DNA of 64,000 nucleotides from the NCBI RefSeq assembly GCF_963675165.1, contig NC_087388.1:124001-188000 (forward strand), given 5' to 3'. Under the pieces are notes generated by a model. The model worked only from the letters and a program-made list of their open reading frames with translations. It had not been told where the DNA came from and did no database searches. The stretch is from Halichondria panicea. Its lineage: Eukaryota; Porifera; Demospongiae; Suberitida; Halichondriidae. This document shows positions 37,107 to 56,195 of this stretch, piece by piece; the stretch's first letter is position 1; the number at the start of each line of letters is the position of its first letter. The translations under genes and the position numbers were made by a program.

Positions 37107-37958
37107 TCACACAAGTCTCCCCAACCACGTACACAGTATGGCGATAAACAATGTAAGCATCATTGCTGGCGTAGGAGAACCTGAGTGAGTGTATGGAATC
37201 AAAACATGAATCGAAACCTGTTCTGTTCTAGCTGCATGTAGTGTCATTGAATGTATACTTATGGTCAAGGAATATCATACATCAGTGCTATTGCTCAGTA
37301 CCTTTTGCTCCATTGCGACATATGCATGGAGAGTCCGTTGTGTTGTTATCATCTTCCACTGTGAAGAGCACTGTTTCATATTCCAAATTATTTGGGTTTG
37401 TCTGGTTTGCTTGAAAGAAACCAAATTGGATTGTTTTGTTACTCACTACATCTCCCTGTAAATAAACACTGACTCTCTTGCAGAACTTGTCTGGAAACCA
37501 TTCTTGGTTGTACGTGTATGTGATGTCTTCTATCTTATAAACTGGGTAGCCTACACGAGTGTTGCGAATGTAGACTGTTCTGTTACCAATTCCTTTTGCA
37601 ACTACCACTGAAAAATTTGTGTGCTCATCATTTCTGCAAACTTGAAATTGAACAACCGTTGTTGTATTAGATCCATTACTGCTTAGTTGTTTGCTTGTTG
37701 ATAGCTGTGGTGCTACATTACAAATAAATAAACATATAGCTAGCATTGTGTATAACTATGCTCTATCACAATAGACTACTGTACAGTTCTGCATAGTTTA
37801 TCATGACGCAGCCTTGTGTAGTCTGGCTGATGTACACACTCACTGTATCCTCGCTTTTGTAGGGACTCTGAATCCAGTACACTTCCACTTGTCCATGAGG
37901 CCAGGACAGCAACTAGCAGCACACACCTGTAGACAATCATCTTACAACTCTTTTCCAT
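37107..37958 (-). CDS. Small secreted GPI-tailed-like glycoprotein, nested copy B, 3 exons
   Basis: Exons 37958-37844, 37712-37302 and 37180-37107 join in phase to 199 codons. The signal peptide starts MEKSCKMIVYRCVLLVAVLA. The ectodomain carries FQVCR, HTNFSVVV, the core YNQEWFPDKFCKR and FTVEDD, with about eight N-x-S/T sequons. The tail is AMMLTLFIAILCTWLGRLV followed by stop. It has intact GT-AG introns of about 120-130 bp. It lies antisense upstream of the SPG7 fragment B and keeps its frame although that fragment cannot encode a protease. Confidence 0.75.
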
Positions 37959-38131
37959 GAACTATGAAGCGTATAATATGTACTTCTAAGAACTTTTTGT
38001 GCTTTTATAAAAGTTAAAAAGTTTAATAGGTGTAGAAGCTTAATGGACAAATAGCCGGATTTTCCCTGGGAAATTTATTTTTACTTGATGCCATACAAGA
38101 TGTATATTACATCGTCTCTCCCTAACTATAG

Positions 38132-38905
<774 letters not shown>

Positions 38906-39839
38906 TGTAACTCTGCTATTGACCTTACCTAGTACGGTAAGGTCAATAAGCAGAGTTACTAGAGGCCCTGAATTGTTGTTATGTACAATAATCAGAGTTC
39001 TGTAGATTCACTATTTCAATCCATCTCCCTGTGTGCAGGGGCTGATGAGTACAGTAAGCTGCAACACTTCAGCAGTATGATGAGTTTACAGAGTTGCACA
39101 CAGTTCGTCATGGCCCCGCCCACTCAAAGAACCACCCCCTCGTACCAACAGCAACACCCCCCTCTCCCCCCTAAGGGGGTCAAGTACACGCAGCTAGAGT
39201 TCAACGAGGGGAATTCGGAGAATCATCAAATCCTCCAATCAAATGCCTGATGTGTAATTGCCTGGAGCAAAACAATTTGTGTATGAGTGTAAATTATGTA
39301 AATGATGTTATTTATCACATTCTGCGCTATTTGAAACAATATAATTATATACTAGAGAAATAAATATCATAAATTGTGTATCATCCATCCGTCTGTCAAA
39401 TTATCATCCATTTTGTTTGTTTTGTGCGTTGATGTGTGTGTACATAATATTATACGATAATATTGTGTTTTGCAGAAAGGGGGTGGGGCTGCCCCTGCCA
39501 AAACATAGGACAGCTAGGTCGTTAAAATAAATGATACTATTTAAACTAGTTTCTAACAAATCGATCCCTTCCTTTAATTTAGCAAAGAACAAGCCCTCGG
39601 GATTTGGGACACTATTCTCTATTTATATCTATGCTATAACCAACTTAACCTGTCAGCTGTAGGCCTACCGTGTCCCTATTGACCACTAGCACTGTAGTAC
39701 AGTCTGTACACTAAATTGCTTTAGGTAAGTCATGCCTATAATATATATATATATAATGCATCTCATTATGTGTCCATTTGTCAACATTATTTTGTTTTTC
39801 TTCCACACACACACATATCTCCAGGTTATAGGCTAAAGG

Positions 39840-46526
<6,687 letters not shown>

Positions 46527-46638
46527 CTAGTCATCATAGCAACAGTCATGCTGAACACACACTGTACTCTATTATTCATAGTTCAAGTTTTCATGTGGCA
46601 CTTAATTTTTTAAACATGAATTTGAATTCTCTTGAAAG

Positions 46639-46644
46639 AATAAA
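46639..46644 (+). promoter_or_regulatory. AATAAA polyadenylation signal of SPG7 copy C
   Basis: About 113 nt after the stop codon and 86 nt before the stop of the opposing ITFG1 gene, so the two genes are convergent with almost no spacer. Confidence 0.65.
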
Positions 46645-46729
46645 CATATTGAAAGGCATGAGATTGAAGATGTGCAGTAAATTGGATAAAAACAAGATAT
46701 AATAATTAGTTCAAGCAGTCACATGGCAG

Positions 46730-49700
46730 TCACATGGCATTGAAATGGAATTTGTGTTTGGCTTGTTTTCTCTCTTTTGAGTCCTGGTACCGTTCTCGAG
46801 CTTGTAGGAGGGCTATGATGGTTGCCAGGACAATGGCGATGGCAGCCAGAACACCAGCTGTACTGTACACGAGGTGACTTGGTGTTAGATACAACTCCAA
46901 CTTCCAACTAGAGAGAGGGAAGATAGTGAAGTATAGTAAACATTGAAAATGATTCTAACTGTAATCACACAGACAAACTTATGTGCAACTCTATAAATGG
47001 CTATAGCAAACAGCTCAAAGCATCTTTATAGTATCACTACCTTGTAGAGTCATCGGGATGATGAGTCAGCACAATCACTTGTGAGTTAGGTACTAGTAGC
47101 GACCATTCTTTATAACTAGTTGTCCTTGACGACACGTTGCTAGGGGGCAGACTGTATCCCACTCCTATCGTTAGGGACTCAACAAAGTTAGGGGTTTCCC
47201 CTAGTCCAAAGAGTACAAAGGGCAGTTGAAGAGGGGAATCTCCATTTCCCCTAACAGTGGCCACTCCCACTTCCTTGTGTCCCTTTCTGTCAGTGGTTGA
47301 GAAGCTCACCGTACCTCCAGGTAATGCTGAGGTATACGCCTGAGTGTGTGTGTGTGTGTGTGTGTGTGGGGAGTGGGCGTGGAGTGTGTGTGGTGTGGAG
47401 GTGTATGCAGTACACTAACCTCATCAGCACAACTGGAGGAGAAACAGTGTCTACTGAGAACTGCAGGATAAAAGCAACACATCAGCTATCATCCAGACAC
47501 ATCAACACATCAGCTATCATCCAGACACATCAGCTGAATTATGAGCATATGAACTTAGTACACTCACTGAGTACTTTAAGGAAGGTGTGGTCAGTGTCCA
47601 GTGTCTGTCTGTGTGCAGTCACTCTAGTCTCCCCTCCCACACCGCCCACACCACCGCCCACACCACCGCCCACACCACCCTGCACCAGCAGCAAGTCTGG
47701 TATACCCTGCAACAGAACAAGCATTGTCAAAGAGTGGCTGGAATTCTGTATAATTATATTGTAGAGAAAATGTACACTTCAACCAAATACTTCGTAAAAG
47801 AATATTATTTGTCAACTACCGTTAGCATTTGATTTACAATTCTTAATTAGTAGACATTATTATTATAAACAACTACATGTAGTGATGATCAACTGACGTC
47901 TTCACTGAGATCAAAGAACATAGCTTGAGTGGTGTTGGTAAATCCTGGCTCATTGAGGTGTAGTGGGTGGAGCTTGTTGTCCTGGTTACCGCCCAGTAAT
48001 AGCAACGGGTACGACCTATATGCAACAGAAACGAAAATGAAAATACAACAACACGCTCTGAGAGAGGACGTACCTGGTGGTGTTGCTCTGAGAGAGGACG
48101 TACTTGGTGGTGTTGCTCACTGCTGGTATAAGGATATCAGGGAAGCCATCCAAGTTGATATCTCCAACTGACGGTCTCATATCCTCTAGTACAGTGGGCC
48201 CCAGCTGTGTCAGGTTGACCGTGACCACCTGGAGGGAGGGGATAGTACGGTACACTTAGCAGTATGGAGGCAATATTGAGGCATACAGCACATGTGTGTG
48301 TGTGTTGTAACATGCTGCCATGGTAGGTTTGGTACAGATGAATGTTTATACTCACAGAGATGAACTCTAGTTTCCAGTCTTTGTCTGCCTGACAGTGCAA
48401 CACATCAGATCCAGGAAACTGCACACAAGCACAAGAAATAATAAGTACTAGACTGATTGATACACACAGGCACAAGCACACACACACACACTGTGTACTA
48501 GACTGATTGATACACACAGGCACAAACACACACACACACTGTGTACTAGACTGATTGATACACACAGGCACAAGCACACACACACACACTGTGTACTAGA
48601 CTGACTTGATTACCTTCCTCAGTAAGAGCACATGTACGGCTGTGTGGAGACAATCATTGTCATAGCAACTGAACAAGACCACCTCCATTTGTCCATCAGC
48701 ATCTACAGCAATCAATGTCTATAATGAATTCTTGCAAAATATGGATAAATATCCTAGAAAGTGTCTAACAGATCAGCAAACACGAGTCAATAGAACACTA
48801 GAAGCTGGTGGTTTCTGAGGTGAGCATGTGTCTTATTCTTATTCTCACCCATATCAGCCACGAGGGGAATACCAATCACAGCTGAGCTGTGTAGTGCAAG
48901 GGGGAGGGCTACCATCTCCTCTCTGGAGTCCTGTTAGAGGGCAAAGGTCAATGTTAGCTGGCAAGAGACCGAAGCTAACACACATATGCATAAAGTAATA
49001 GCTAAACCAGCACAGAAAGTGTGCATGCTCAGCATCAATAATTGAATACTAAGTTCATTCCAGTGTTTCCATATTAGGCAAGAGTTCTTCTTCAACTACC
49101 TGGGGGCATTTGTGGGCAAAAGCTCTTCTAGATTAGCTACCATTAGGGGACATTTCTGGGGAATAATTCTGACACCCAGTCCTGGATACCTCACTACACA
49201 ATAACAATAGTACTCTCCAACATAAACAATCATGAATGGAGAGAACTCACTCCATTCAAGAGCAGGAAACCATGAGTGCTGTCACTTTCTCTGTCATTGC
49301 CATTGCTGACAAAGACCAACAGTTCAGGAACACAGTCTGAGCTCAGGTCAACAAAGTAGCTGCTGTGAACCTTGAACCTTCCACTAGCGAGAAGTATAGA
49401 GCTGCTGAAATCCCTGTACAGTTAACGAAACAACGAGCCTCCATATCATGTTTTGGAAAATGAAAAACGCAAAGATCTACATTGTACTTGCACACAGGTC
49501 TAGTTAGGGTGGAGGCTAGCCTCATTCCCAGGTCGATTTTGTTCTAACGACCTAGGTAGAGGCACACTAGGCCCACCCACCTCATCCCATCACTGATCCA
49601 CACCACGTAGCCCCCCTCTCTTGTCACAGCAGCCAGGTCAGCTAGGTGGTCTCCATTGTAGCTGTAGTGAAGGACATTCTTGTAGAGTAAGGGAATACAT

Positions 49701-50544
49701 TGTTTCATTTGGTACACTGTATAATAAAGCACTATCAAGTAACAATATGAAGTGGACACACTTACTCCAGTACCAGTGGATGGCCAGTGAGGTGTTCCTT
49801 CAAGGTGAGGTTACCTAGGTGATCAAAATACACATGAAAGCATAATTATTATACTACCAAGAACATTATTCGATAACAGTTGACTTGCTAAGGGGATACA
49901 ACCAACTCACCACTGACTGCAATTGTTCCGTCACTACGTAAACGACACCAATGAACAGTTGCTAGGCAACAGTCTCCAGTATCGGCTGTGTTGCTGAATG
50001 ACACAATATCTGTAACACCATCTCCATCGAAATCAGCCACACCCACTCTCAGGATGGGCAGGGGGGTGTCCCTGGAGTGATTAGCTATGGTATAAGCATA
50101 CACAGGCAGGTTCTACTCACAGTGTGAGGTGAGTGTGCTGGAAGGAGTTCGTGTTCCCATTCCATAAATAGAGACTGTGTTCGATTCCTGTTCCATGCAT
50201 AATACATAGGGGAAACATCGTATTTATTGACAACAATTTAATAGTCTATGGCAATGGCAATGGCGTACACACACACACACACTATTAATACAGCGCTCTG
50301 TGCTACACTGATCTACCCGGTACCCTCAGTGTGTGATGTATGTACCTGTATCATTCACTATTAGTATATCTGTGAGTCTGTCTCCATTGAAGTCTGCCAG
50401 TGCACTCACGCTCCCTCTAGACAACCCAAGACCCACGGAACTGGTTACTTCAGAGAAATCCAGCGCTAAGATTACCTGCGCAAGTCCAACCATGCTCCAT
50501 AACACTGTTAACCAAGGTCCATCGCTTGTCTTTAGAGAAGTCAT
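46730..50544 (-). CDS. ITFG1: ITFG1 / T-cell immunomodulatory protein (TIP) orthologue, FG-GAP repeats
   Basis: Type I membrane protein with an FG-GAP beta-propeller. Anchored exons: 50544-50346 (signal anchor, then ALADFNGDRLTDILIV), 50187-50121 (IEHSLYLWNGN), 50071-49911 (GVADFDGDGVTDIVSF), 48228-48104 or -48074 (VGDINLDGFPDILIP), about 47317-47041 (VLFGLGETPNFVESL...LLVPNSQVIVL), and 46907-46730 (SWKLELYLTPS, one TM helix, then KQAKHKFHFNAM). The last exon matches the family's TM-tail signature almost end to end. Exons between 49814 and 48228 are present (for example FVDLSSDCVPELLVFVSN near 49370-49270) but their borders were not all fixed. The start is the second Met of its open frame, before a hydrophobic stretch. 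One exon end is duplicated (48064-48117). Confidence 0.88.
48064..48117. repeat. 30-bp tandem duplication of an ITFG1 exon end and donor
   Basis: On the gene's strand AGCAACACCACCA(A/G)GTAC + GTCCTCTCTCAG occurs twice. Either GT can serve as donor (exon ending 48104 or 48074); the distal AG|GTACGT is the better match to consensus. The difference is exactly ten codons, in frame. Confidence 0.85.
48465..48601. repeat. Minisatellite, three copies, ITFG1 intron
   Basis: ACTAGACTGATTGATACACA + CAGGCACAAGC(AC)n + TGTGT, three units of about 50-56 bp differing in CA length, next to the exon at about 48610. Confidence 0.8.
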
Positions 50545-51763
50545 GGTATTGATTCTAATAAATGCCCATTTTAGAGTTGGTTCAAAGGTCAAATCTATAT
50601 ACTCTACTATAGGTCAAAGGTCATTTTGCGTATCAATATGCTAGCCTCGATTCCAGGCCGCACTCCTTGTCCTTAGCTAGCAATATCATTGATTATGCAT
50701 GCATGGGCATGAGCAGTATGTCTTGGTTGCCATTCACAGTGCTATTTTGCATAAGCCTTATAATTTTGCATATAGTCTAAATTATTATATAAATTATTAT
50801 ACGAAACCTCTAGTATAAAGCTACAAAATGACTAGGGGATGCATGTTATCTACACGATCCTGATATCACGTATGTCACATCATGGTTTAAAGGATGCAAA
50901 TGGATGCTGGTTAAATGTATTGATTATTTATGACAAGCACATACATATGACTACAGAACAGACTCTGTTTCATCACATGAGTGAAGACATATACACATCC
51001 TGTTCCCACATGCACATTATAGGGTTCAGTTGTTGCTGTTCATCATCCCATTCACATCCAATAAGACTGTGTGTTGAGTTCAGTACTAGTTTAGCATGTA
51101 CACTAACATCTACAAGCCACTCTTCTACTTCAGCTTCCCCATGCAGGTATCATTGATGAGGGTATACAACACATGTATATAGCATCTCACCTCCCCCCTG
51201 CCATAAGCTGTGATAGCACAATGTGGGCCTGCATGCACGCTGTATATACCTCCCACCATGTGTACCAGGTGGTGGTCCCAGTTACACGTTAACACCAATA
51301 ATATTGCGAGTACACGTACATGATACGATGTTACATGATGTTGCTAATTGGTATGATGATTAGATGCATGTGCGCCTTAATTCAGTGCTATAATTATTAG
51401 ACCACAATATTAATTAAGTGATCATTGCATGGACCTTGTGGTTTAATACAGACAAAATATCTCACATGAACCCTGATGCAATTTAATCCATAAGTTATTA
51501 ATAGATAACTTTATCATGTATGCTTGATCCTTAGTTCCTCCATTTCATCATCTTCCTGTGAACTATTAGCAGGTTTTATCATGTGTTTAGTATAGCAATG
51601 GTGTTGACGTAGTCCGATTTTACACAAAAATTATGACAGAGGTGGCATAAAATATAAAAGGGCCTTCCAAAAACTTAAAACTCAGAACACTTTGGAAGCA
51701 AAGAATTATAAAAAGCTGTTGTCACGATCTTTCTTGAATTCTATATAAGTGATTGTGATCACG
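50545..51763. other. Intergenic region between ITFG1 and MOXD1-like copy 1
   Basis: Head-to-head spacer. From about 50990 it is duplicated in front of MOXD1-like copy 2 (from about 55440). TATAAAAG at 51653-51660 lies about 104 nt before the start codon. No exon is visible. Confidence 0.6.
51653..51660 (+). promoter_or_regulatory. TATA box of MOXD1-like copy 1
   Basis: TATAAAAGGGCC, about 104 nt before the ATG, with a TGACGT element about 48 nt upstream. Copy 2 has the same arrangement (TATAAAAG at 56090-56097), so core promoter and spacing are conserved. Confidence 0.6.
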
Positions 51764-54700
51764 ATGAAGGGCTTGCTTTTACTTGCTCTTCTTGTTCACT
51801 GTGCATATGGTGCACATGATCTTAATGAGGAGTACAGATTCTCTGCTGATCTGAGTCCTTCCTACAAACTTCACTGGAGTTTCGATCTGCAAGCAGGAAC
51901 TATTGCGTTTGCAGTGAATGTGAGCACCACGGGATGGGTTGGCTTCGGACTGTCTCCTAATGGACAAATGCCCGGATCAGATGTGATTATCGGGTGGGTA
52001 GACCAAACTGGAGCAGTTCAATTTAAGGTGAGAATTAATTCTTTTATATGTGCAGGCAATACGATCCTGGACATGTACATGCATGTACTATGCATTCTGT
52101 ATGGACATGTACATGCACTGACTACATGCATGCACTACAGGACCGATACGCCACTGGCAGATTCCTACCTCCAGTGGACCTTAGTCAAGACTGGTTTCTG
52201 GTCAGCGGAGAGGAAGAAAATGGCTACACAATACTGGAGTTCACTAGGAACCTCACTTCTTGTGATATGAATGACCTGAACATAGAGGTAAATACAAAAT
52301 ATATATAGTTACTTATCATGCATGCATTTGTCTCTATCGGCATACAGGCTGACACAGCCAGGGTGATTTGGAGCTATCGCTCAAGTGATCCAACCAGTGA
52401 GAGTGACATTCGTGGACATGAGGTGGCAGGCTCCACAAGTCTCAACCTTCTTGGAGGACTGCCTCAAGAAAGAGTAGAACCAAACTCTGCTGACTTTACC
52501 ATCCTCACTAGCAATGTGAGCTCTTGCATGCATGTATAGACAATTAAGTTTTATATTAATGATTGTACTGCATACATTGTACGACCATTACTCCTCTGCA
52601 CATATACATGTATATAGGTGACCATTCCAGCTGTAGACACGACCTATTGGTGTGTGGTCAGTGAAATACCTTCTGAAGTCAGAGAACAAGAGAGATACGT
52701 ATACAAGGTAAAATTAGGACATCAATTTTAGGCTCATTTGGATGCATGTGCAAAAAGGTTCTAAGTTTCTTATAATAAATGATAAGTGCATGAATTCTTG
52801 CTATTATTATTATATTACGATGCTCTGAACAGATTTCTCCTGAGATATCAGCAAACAGTTCTGCATACGTTCATCATATCATCATCTATCTGTGCAACGA
52901 GTTGAACAACACTTTCCTTGGAGACAGCTCTGTGTGTGAAGACACTCATATTGATATCAGATCTTGCAGAGGAAGTGAAATCATTGCTGGATGGGCAGTA
53001 GGAGGAGAGGTCAATAATTGCATTAAGCATTAAAAATCACACTTATCTTATATAATTATAGGCCATATATTCAATTAGTCTCATGAATCAGCCGCCGTTC
53101 TTTTGGTGGTTCCAAAAGAACGGCGGCTGATTCATGAGACTAATATTCAATTCCACCGCCCACCTCTCAGTTTGTGCAGGTCCACCCCTAATAAGCCACG
53201 GGAGCCATTATATCAGGCTTGCAATAACTTTGTACTCCATATAGGGCTTAATTTACACGTACTATATTTTCATCTATACTGCATGTATGGTATGGAATAT
53301 GCCTTTATCAAAATACTAATATCCCTGCATGCATGTTATTCTCTACCTTCAGGATTTTGTATTCCCACCTGGAGTGGCTCTGCCAATAGGTGGTGAAAAC
53401 TCTAGAAGATACATCGTCATTGAAATGCATTATGACAACCCAGATCTTCAAACAGGTACTGAGCAAATACATTTTCCTAATCCATGTGACACTGTACATA
53501 TACGTGTGCATGTTCATAATTATGTAATGACTTTGTATAGGGGTTGTTGACAACTCTGGAATTCGATTCACGTACTCGAGCAATCGTCCGGAACACGAAG
53601 CTGGGACGCTAGCCTTGGGTGGACCAATTGACCCTCATCTGATCATCCCACCAGGAACACCTGACTTCACAATCAATGCATTTTGCTCTCGCGAATGCAC
53701 CCAAGCAGTGAGTGTGTCTGTTAGAGGTACTGCATGGATGAGGCTGACTACATGTACTATTATTCTCATAGCATCTACCTTCTGAGGGCATTCAAGTGTT
53801 CGGAAATTTGCTCCATACTCATCTTGCAGGTACTGTATACTATTATAGCATGTATGCACATATACATGTATAGTGAATTAATGCTGTGATCCGTAACTAT
53901 ATATACTTAAAACATTTTATCTCTATATACAGGACATGGGTTGGTGGTGGATCACTTTAGAGATGCCGAGTGTGGACTCCTGGAGCAGCTGGAGCCTATC
54001 GATGAAAACAGACGCTATGATTTCAACTATCAGCAATACACCATCCTACCCAAAACAGTTACTGTGTTGCCTGTGAGTTTCATTGCATGCATACTCATAG
54101 TGCTTAACCCAATCAATCACTTGTGTTATAGGGAGATGAACTAAAATTAAGCTGTTTCTATGGTACTTCTGACAAATCTCAAGTAACACTGGTAAGTCAC
54201 TTCAATCAGATCGCTCGTATAAAAATTACAGCATTTATGTACTAATTGCATTGACATTGAAGTTCAATGTACTGCATGTGTTAATTGGCATGCTTCATGT
54301 AGGGTGGTGAAAGCACAAGAGATGAGATGTGCTTCAGTTTTCTGTACTACTATCCGAAAACTGAGCTGGATTATTGCGGCTCGTTGCCTGTTGCAGATGC
54401 ATATGAGGAATTTGCAAGACAATACGTAAAGTGAGACAACCAGGCCATTAATATTTATAGCGGATAGAATATGTTCATGGTAACTATAATATATATATAG
54501 ATCTGTAACCTCTCTGTGCATGGCTATCAGTATAGTTTTGCAGTGTAATCAACATTGCTCTTTATTAAATTTCTATGCCTTCTATTTACAGCTCTTCAAT
54601 GCACAGCGATCTTTTTTTTAGCCTTCTCATTGGAAATCACGATGTTGCTCGACCAATTCTGAACACTGTGGAATGGAGTCAGGAGGCCATTGATGCTCTA

Positions 54701-55070
54701 CAAAGGATCTACCTTGAGAGCCCTCAGGGCAGCTATTGCTCAGTATGTTCTCATGGCAACTACAGTTCTTATCTCACTCATCACACCCCTAGTGTACATG
54801 CATGGCCAGCTAGTGTAGTTTACTTGTAATAGTGGTAACACATCTCTTTGATGCATTTATTCAATACAGAATGGGAGTGGTTTCATATTCACGAATAATG
54901 ATGACATCCCTAATGCTGATCAATGTCCCTATGTCTCCCCTGACATTTGCACGGGTGAGCCTGGCTCTCAAGGAAGGTGCTGTAGCCAGCTGGGGTCAGG
55001 GTCCACCACACTCAGCCAACTGTCGACACTAGCTGTGCTATTTATTGTTCTGTCAATCTCTTTGCTATAA
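51764..55070 (+). CDS. MOXD1: DBH-like monooxygenase (MOXD1 type), tandem copy 1, 13 exons
   Basis: Copper- and ascorbate-dependent monooxygenase family. Thirteen exons (51764-52027, 52141-52287, 52348-52515, 52618-52707, 52833-53009, 53353-53455, 53541-53707, 53772-53829, 53933-54072, 54132-54191, 54303-54430, 54592-54742, 54870-55070) sum to exactly 618 codons. Order: signal peptide (MKGLLLLALLVHCAYG), DOMON domain (TTGWVGFGLSPNGQMPGSDV), copper domain 1 (HHIIIYLCN, EMHYDNP), copper domain 2 (LLHTHLAGHGL, the methionine ligand in DEMCFSF), and a hydrophobic C-tail after a Cys-rich segment, perhaps a GPI signal. The natural substrate is unknown. The exon 5 donor is GTCAAT, weaker than GTGAGA in copy 2, and intron 5 holds a hairpin insertion. 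Confidence 0.93.
53067..53152. mobile_element. Perfect 33-bp-stem hairpin insertion with 10-bp target duplication
   Basis: Stem 53074-53106 (ATTAGTCTCATGAATCAGCC...), loop TGGTT at 53107-53111, and the exact complement to 53144. ATATTCAATT occurs at 53067-53076 and 53143-53152. The same intron in MOXD1-like copy 2 (about 57490-57515) has a single TTTCAATT and no hairpin. Confidence 0.88.
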
Positions 55071-56195
55071 TGCAGACTATAATTTTATGCTGAACTGAAG
55101 TTATTTCTCATATAATACTGTGTGCTCAGCTGTTTATGAAAACTGATAAGTTTTTTGTTTGAACCTCTTTAACTTCTGGGCATGCGTAGTGCCAATGCTG
55201 CGGGCTGATTTTTCCCCAATAGAACTGATATCTAGACTAGTTGCGTTCCAATAGAAACAAATCGGAGCTAGTGCCACTGCCTGTCTGATAGCTACTATCG
55301 GAGTGCATGATTAATAGTTCACAGGAAGATGATGAAATGGAGGAACTAAGGATCAAGCATACATAATAAACATCTATTTATGAGCATCAAGATTCATATT
55401 ATATATTTTGTCTGTATTAATTAAACCACAAGGTCCATGCACTCCTGGCCAGGGTTGTTGCTGTGCATCATCCCATTCTGGCACATCCAATTGGACTATG
55501 TGTTGAGTTCAGTTCAGCATGTACAGACTTTTGCTAACATCTACAAGCCACTCTTCTACTTCAGCTTCCCCATGCAGGTATCATTGAGGGTATACAACAC
55601 ATGTATATAGCATCTCACCTCGCCCCTGCCATAAGCTGTGATATAGCATGCACATGCACTGTGGGCCTGCATGCACGCTGTATATACCTCCCACCATGTG
55701 TACCAGGAGGTGGTCCCAGCCCGTTTTTAAATTATTTACACGTTAACACCAATAATTACATGATGTTACATGATGTTGCTAATTGGTATGATATTAGTGA
55801 TTAAGATGTGCGCTTTTAGTGCTATATACCCAGGAACTATAGACTGCAGTATTAACTAGTCATTGCATGGACCTTGTGGTTTAATGCAGACAAAATATAT
55901 AATATGAATCTTGATGCAATTTAATCATTAATAGATGACTTTATCATGTATGCTTGATCCTTCCTTAGTTCATCCATTTCATCATTTTCCTGTGAGCTAT
56001 TAGCAGGTTTTATCATGTGTTTAGTATAGCAATGGTGTTGACGTAGTCTGATTTTACACAGTTAAAATTATGACAGAGGTGGCATAAAATATAAAAGGGC
56101 CTTCCAAAAACTTAAAACTCAGAACACTTTGGAAGCAAAGAATTACAAAGTTGTTGTCACGATCTTTCTTGACTTCTATAGCGATTGTGATCACG
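55071..56195. other. Spacer between MOXD1-like copies (duplicated flank)
   Basis: The first part (55071-55330) is the 3' flank and recurs after copy 2 (59323-59540). The second part (55440-56195) matches 50990-51763. The duplicated unit is therefore about 4.4 kb and includes promoter and 3' end. No exon is seen. Confidence 0.7.

Noticed and set aside
47297-47832. Several overlapping frames (Pro/Thr-rich, Gly-rich)
   Set aside because: Shadows and repeat translations (CCCACACCACCG) in an ITFG1 exon/intron area on the opposite strand.
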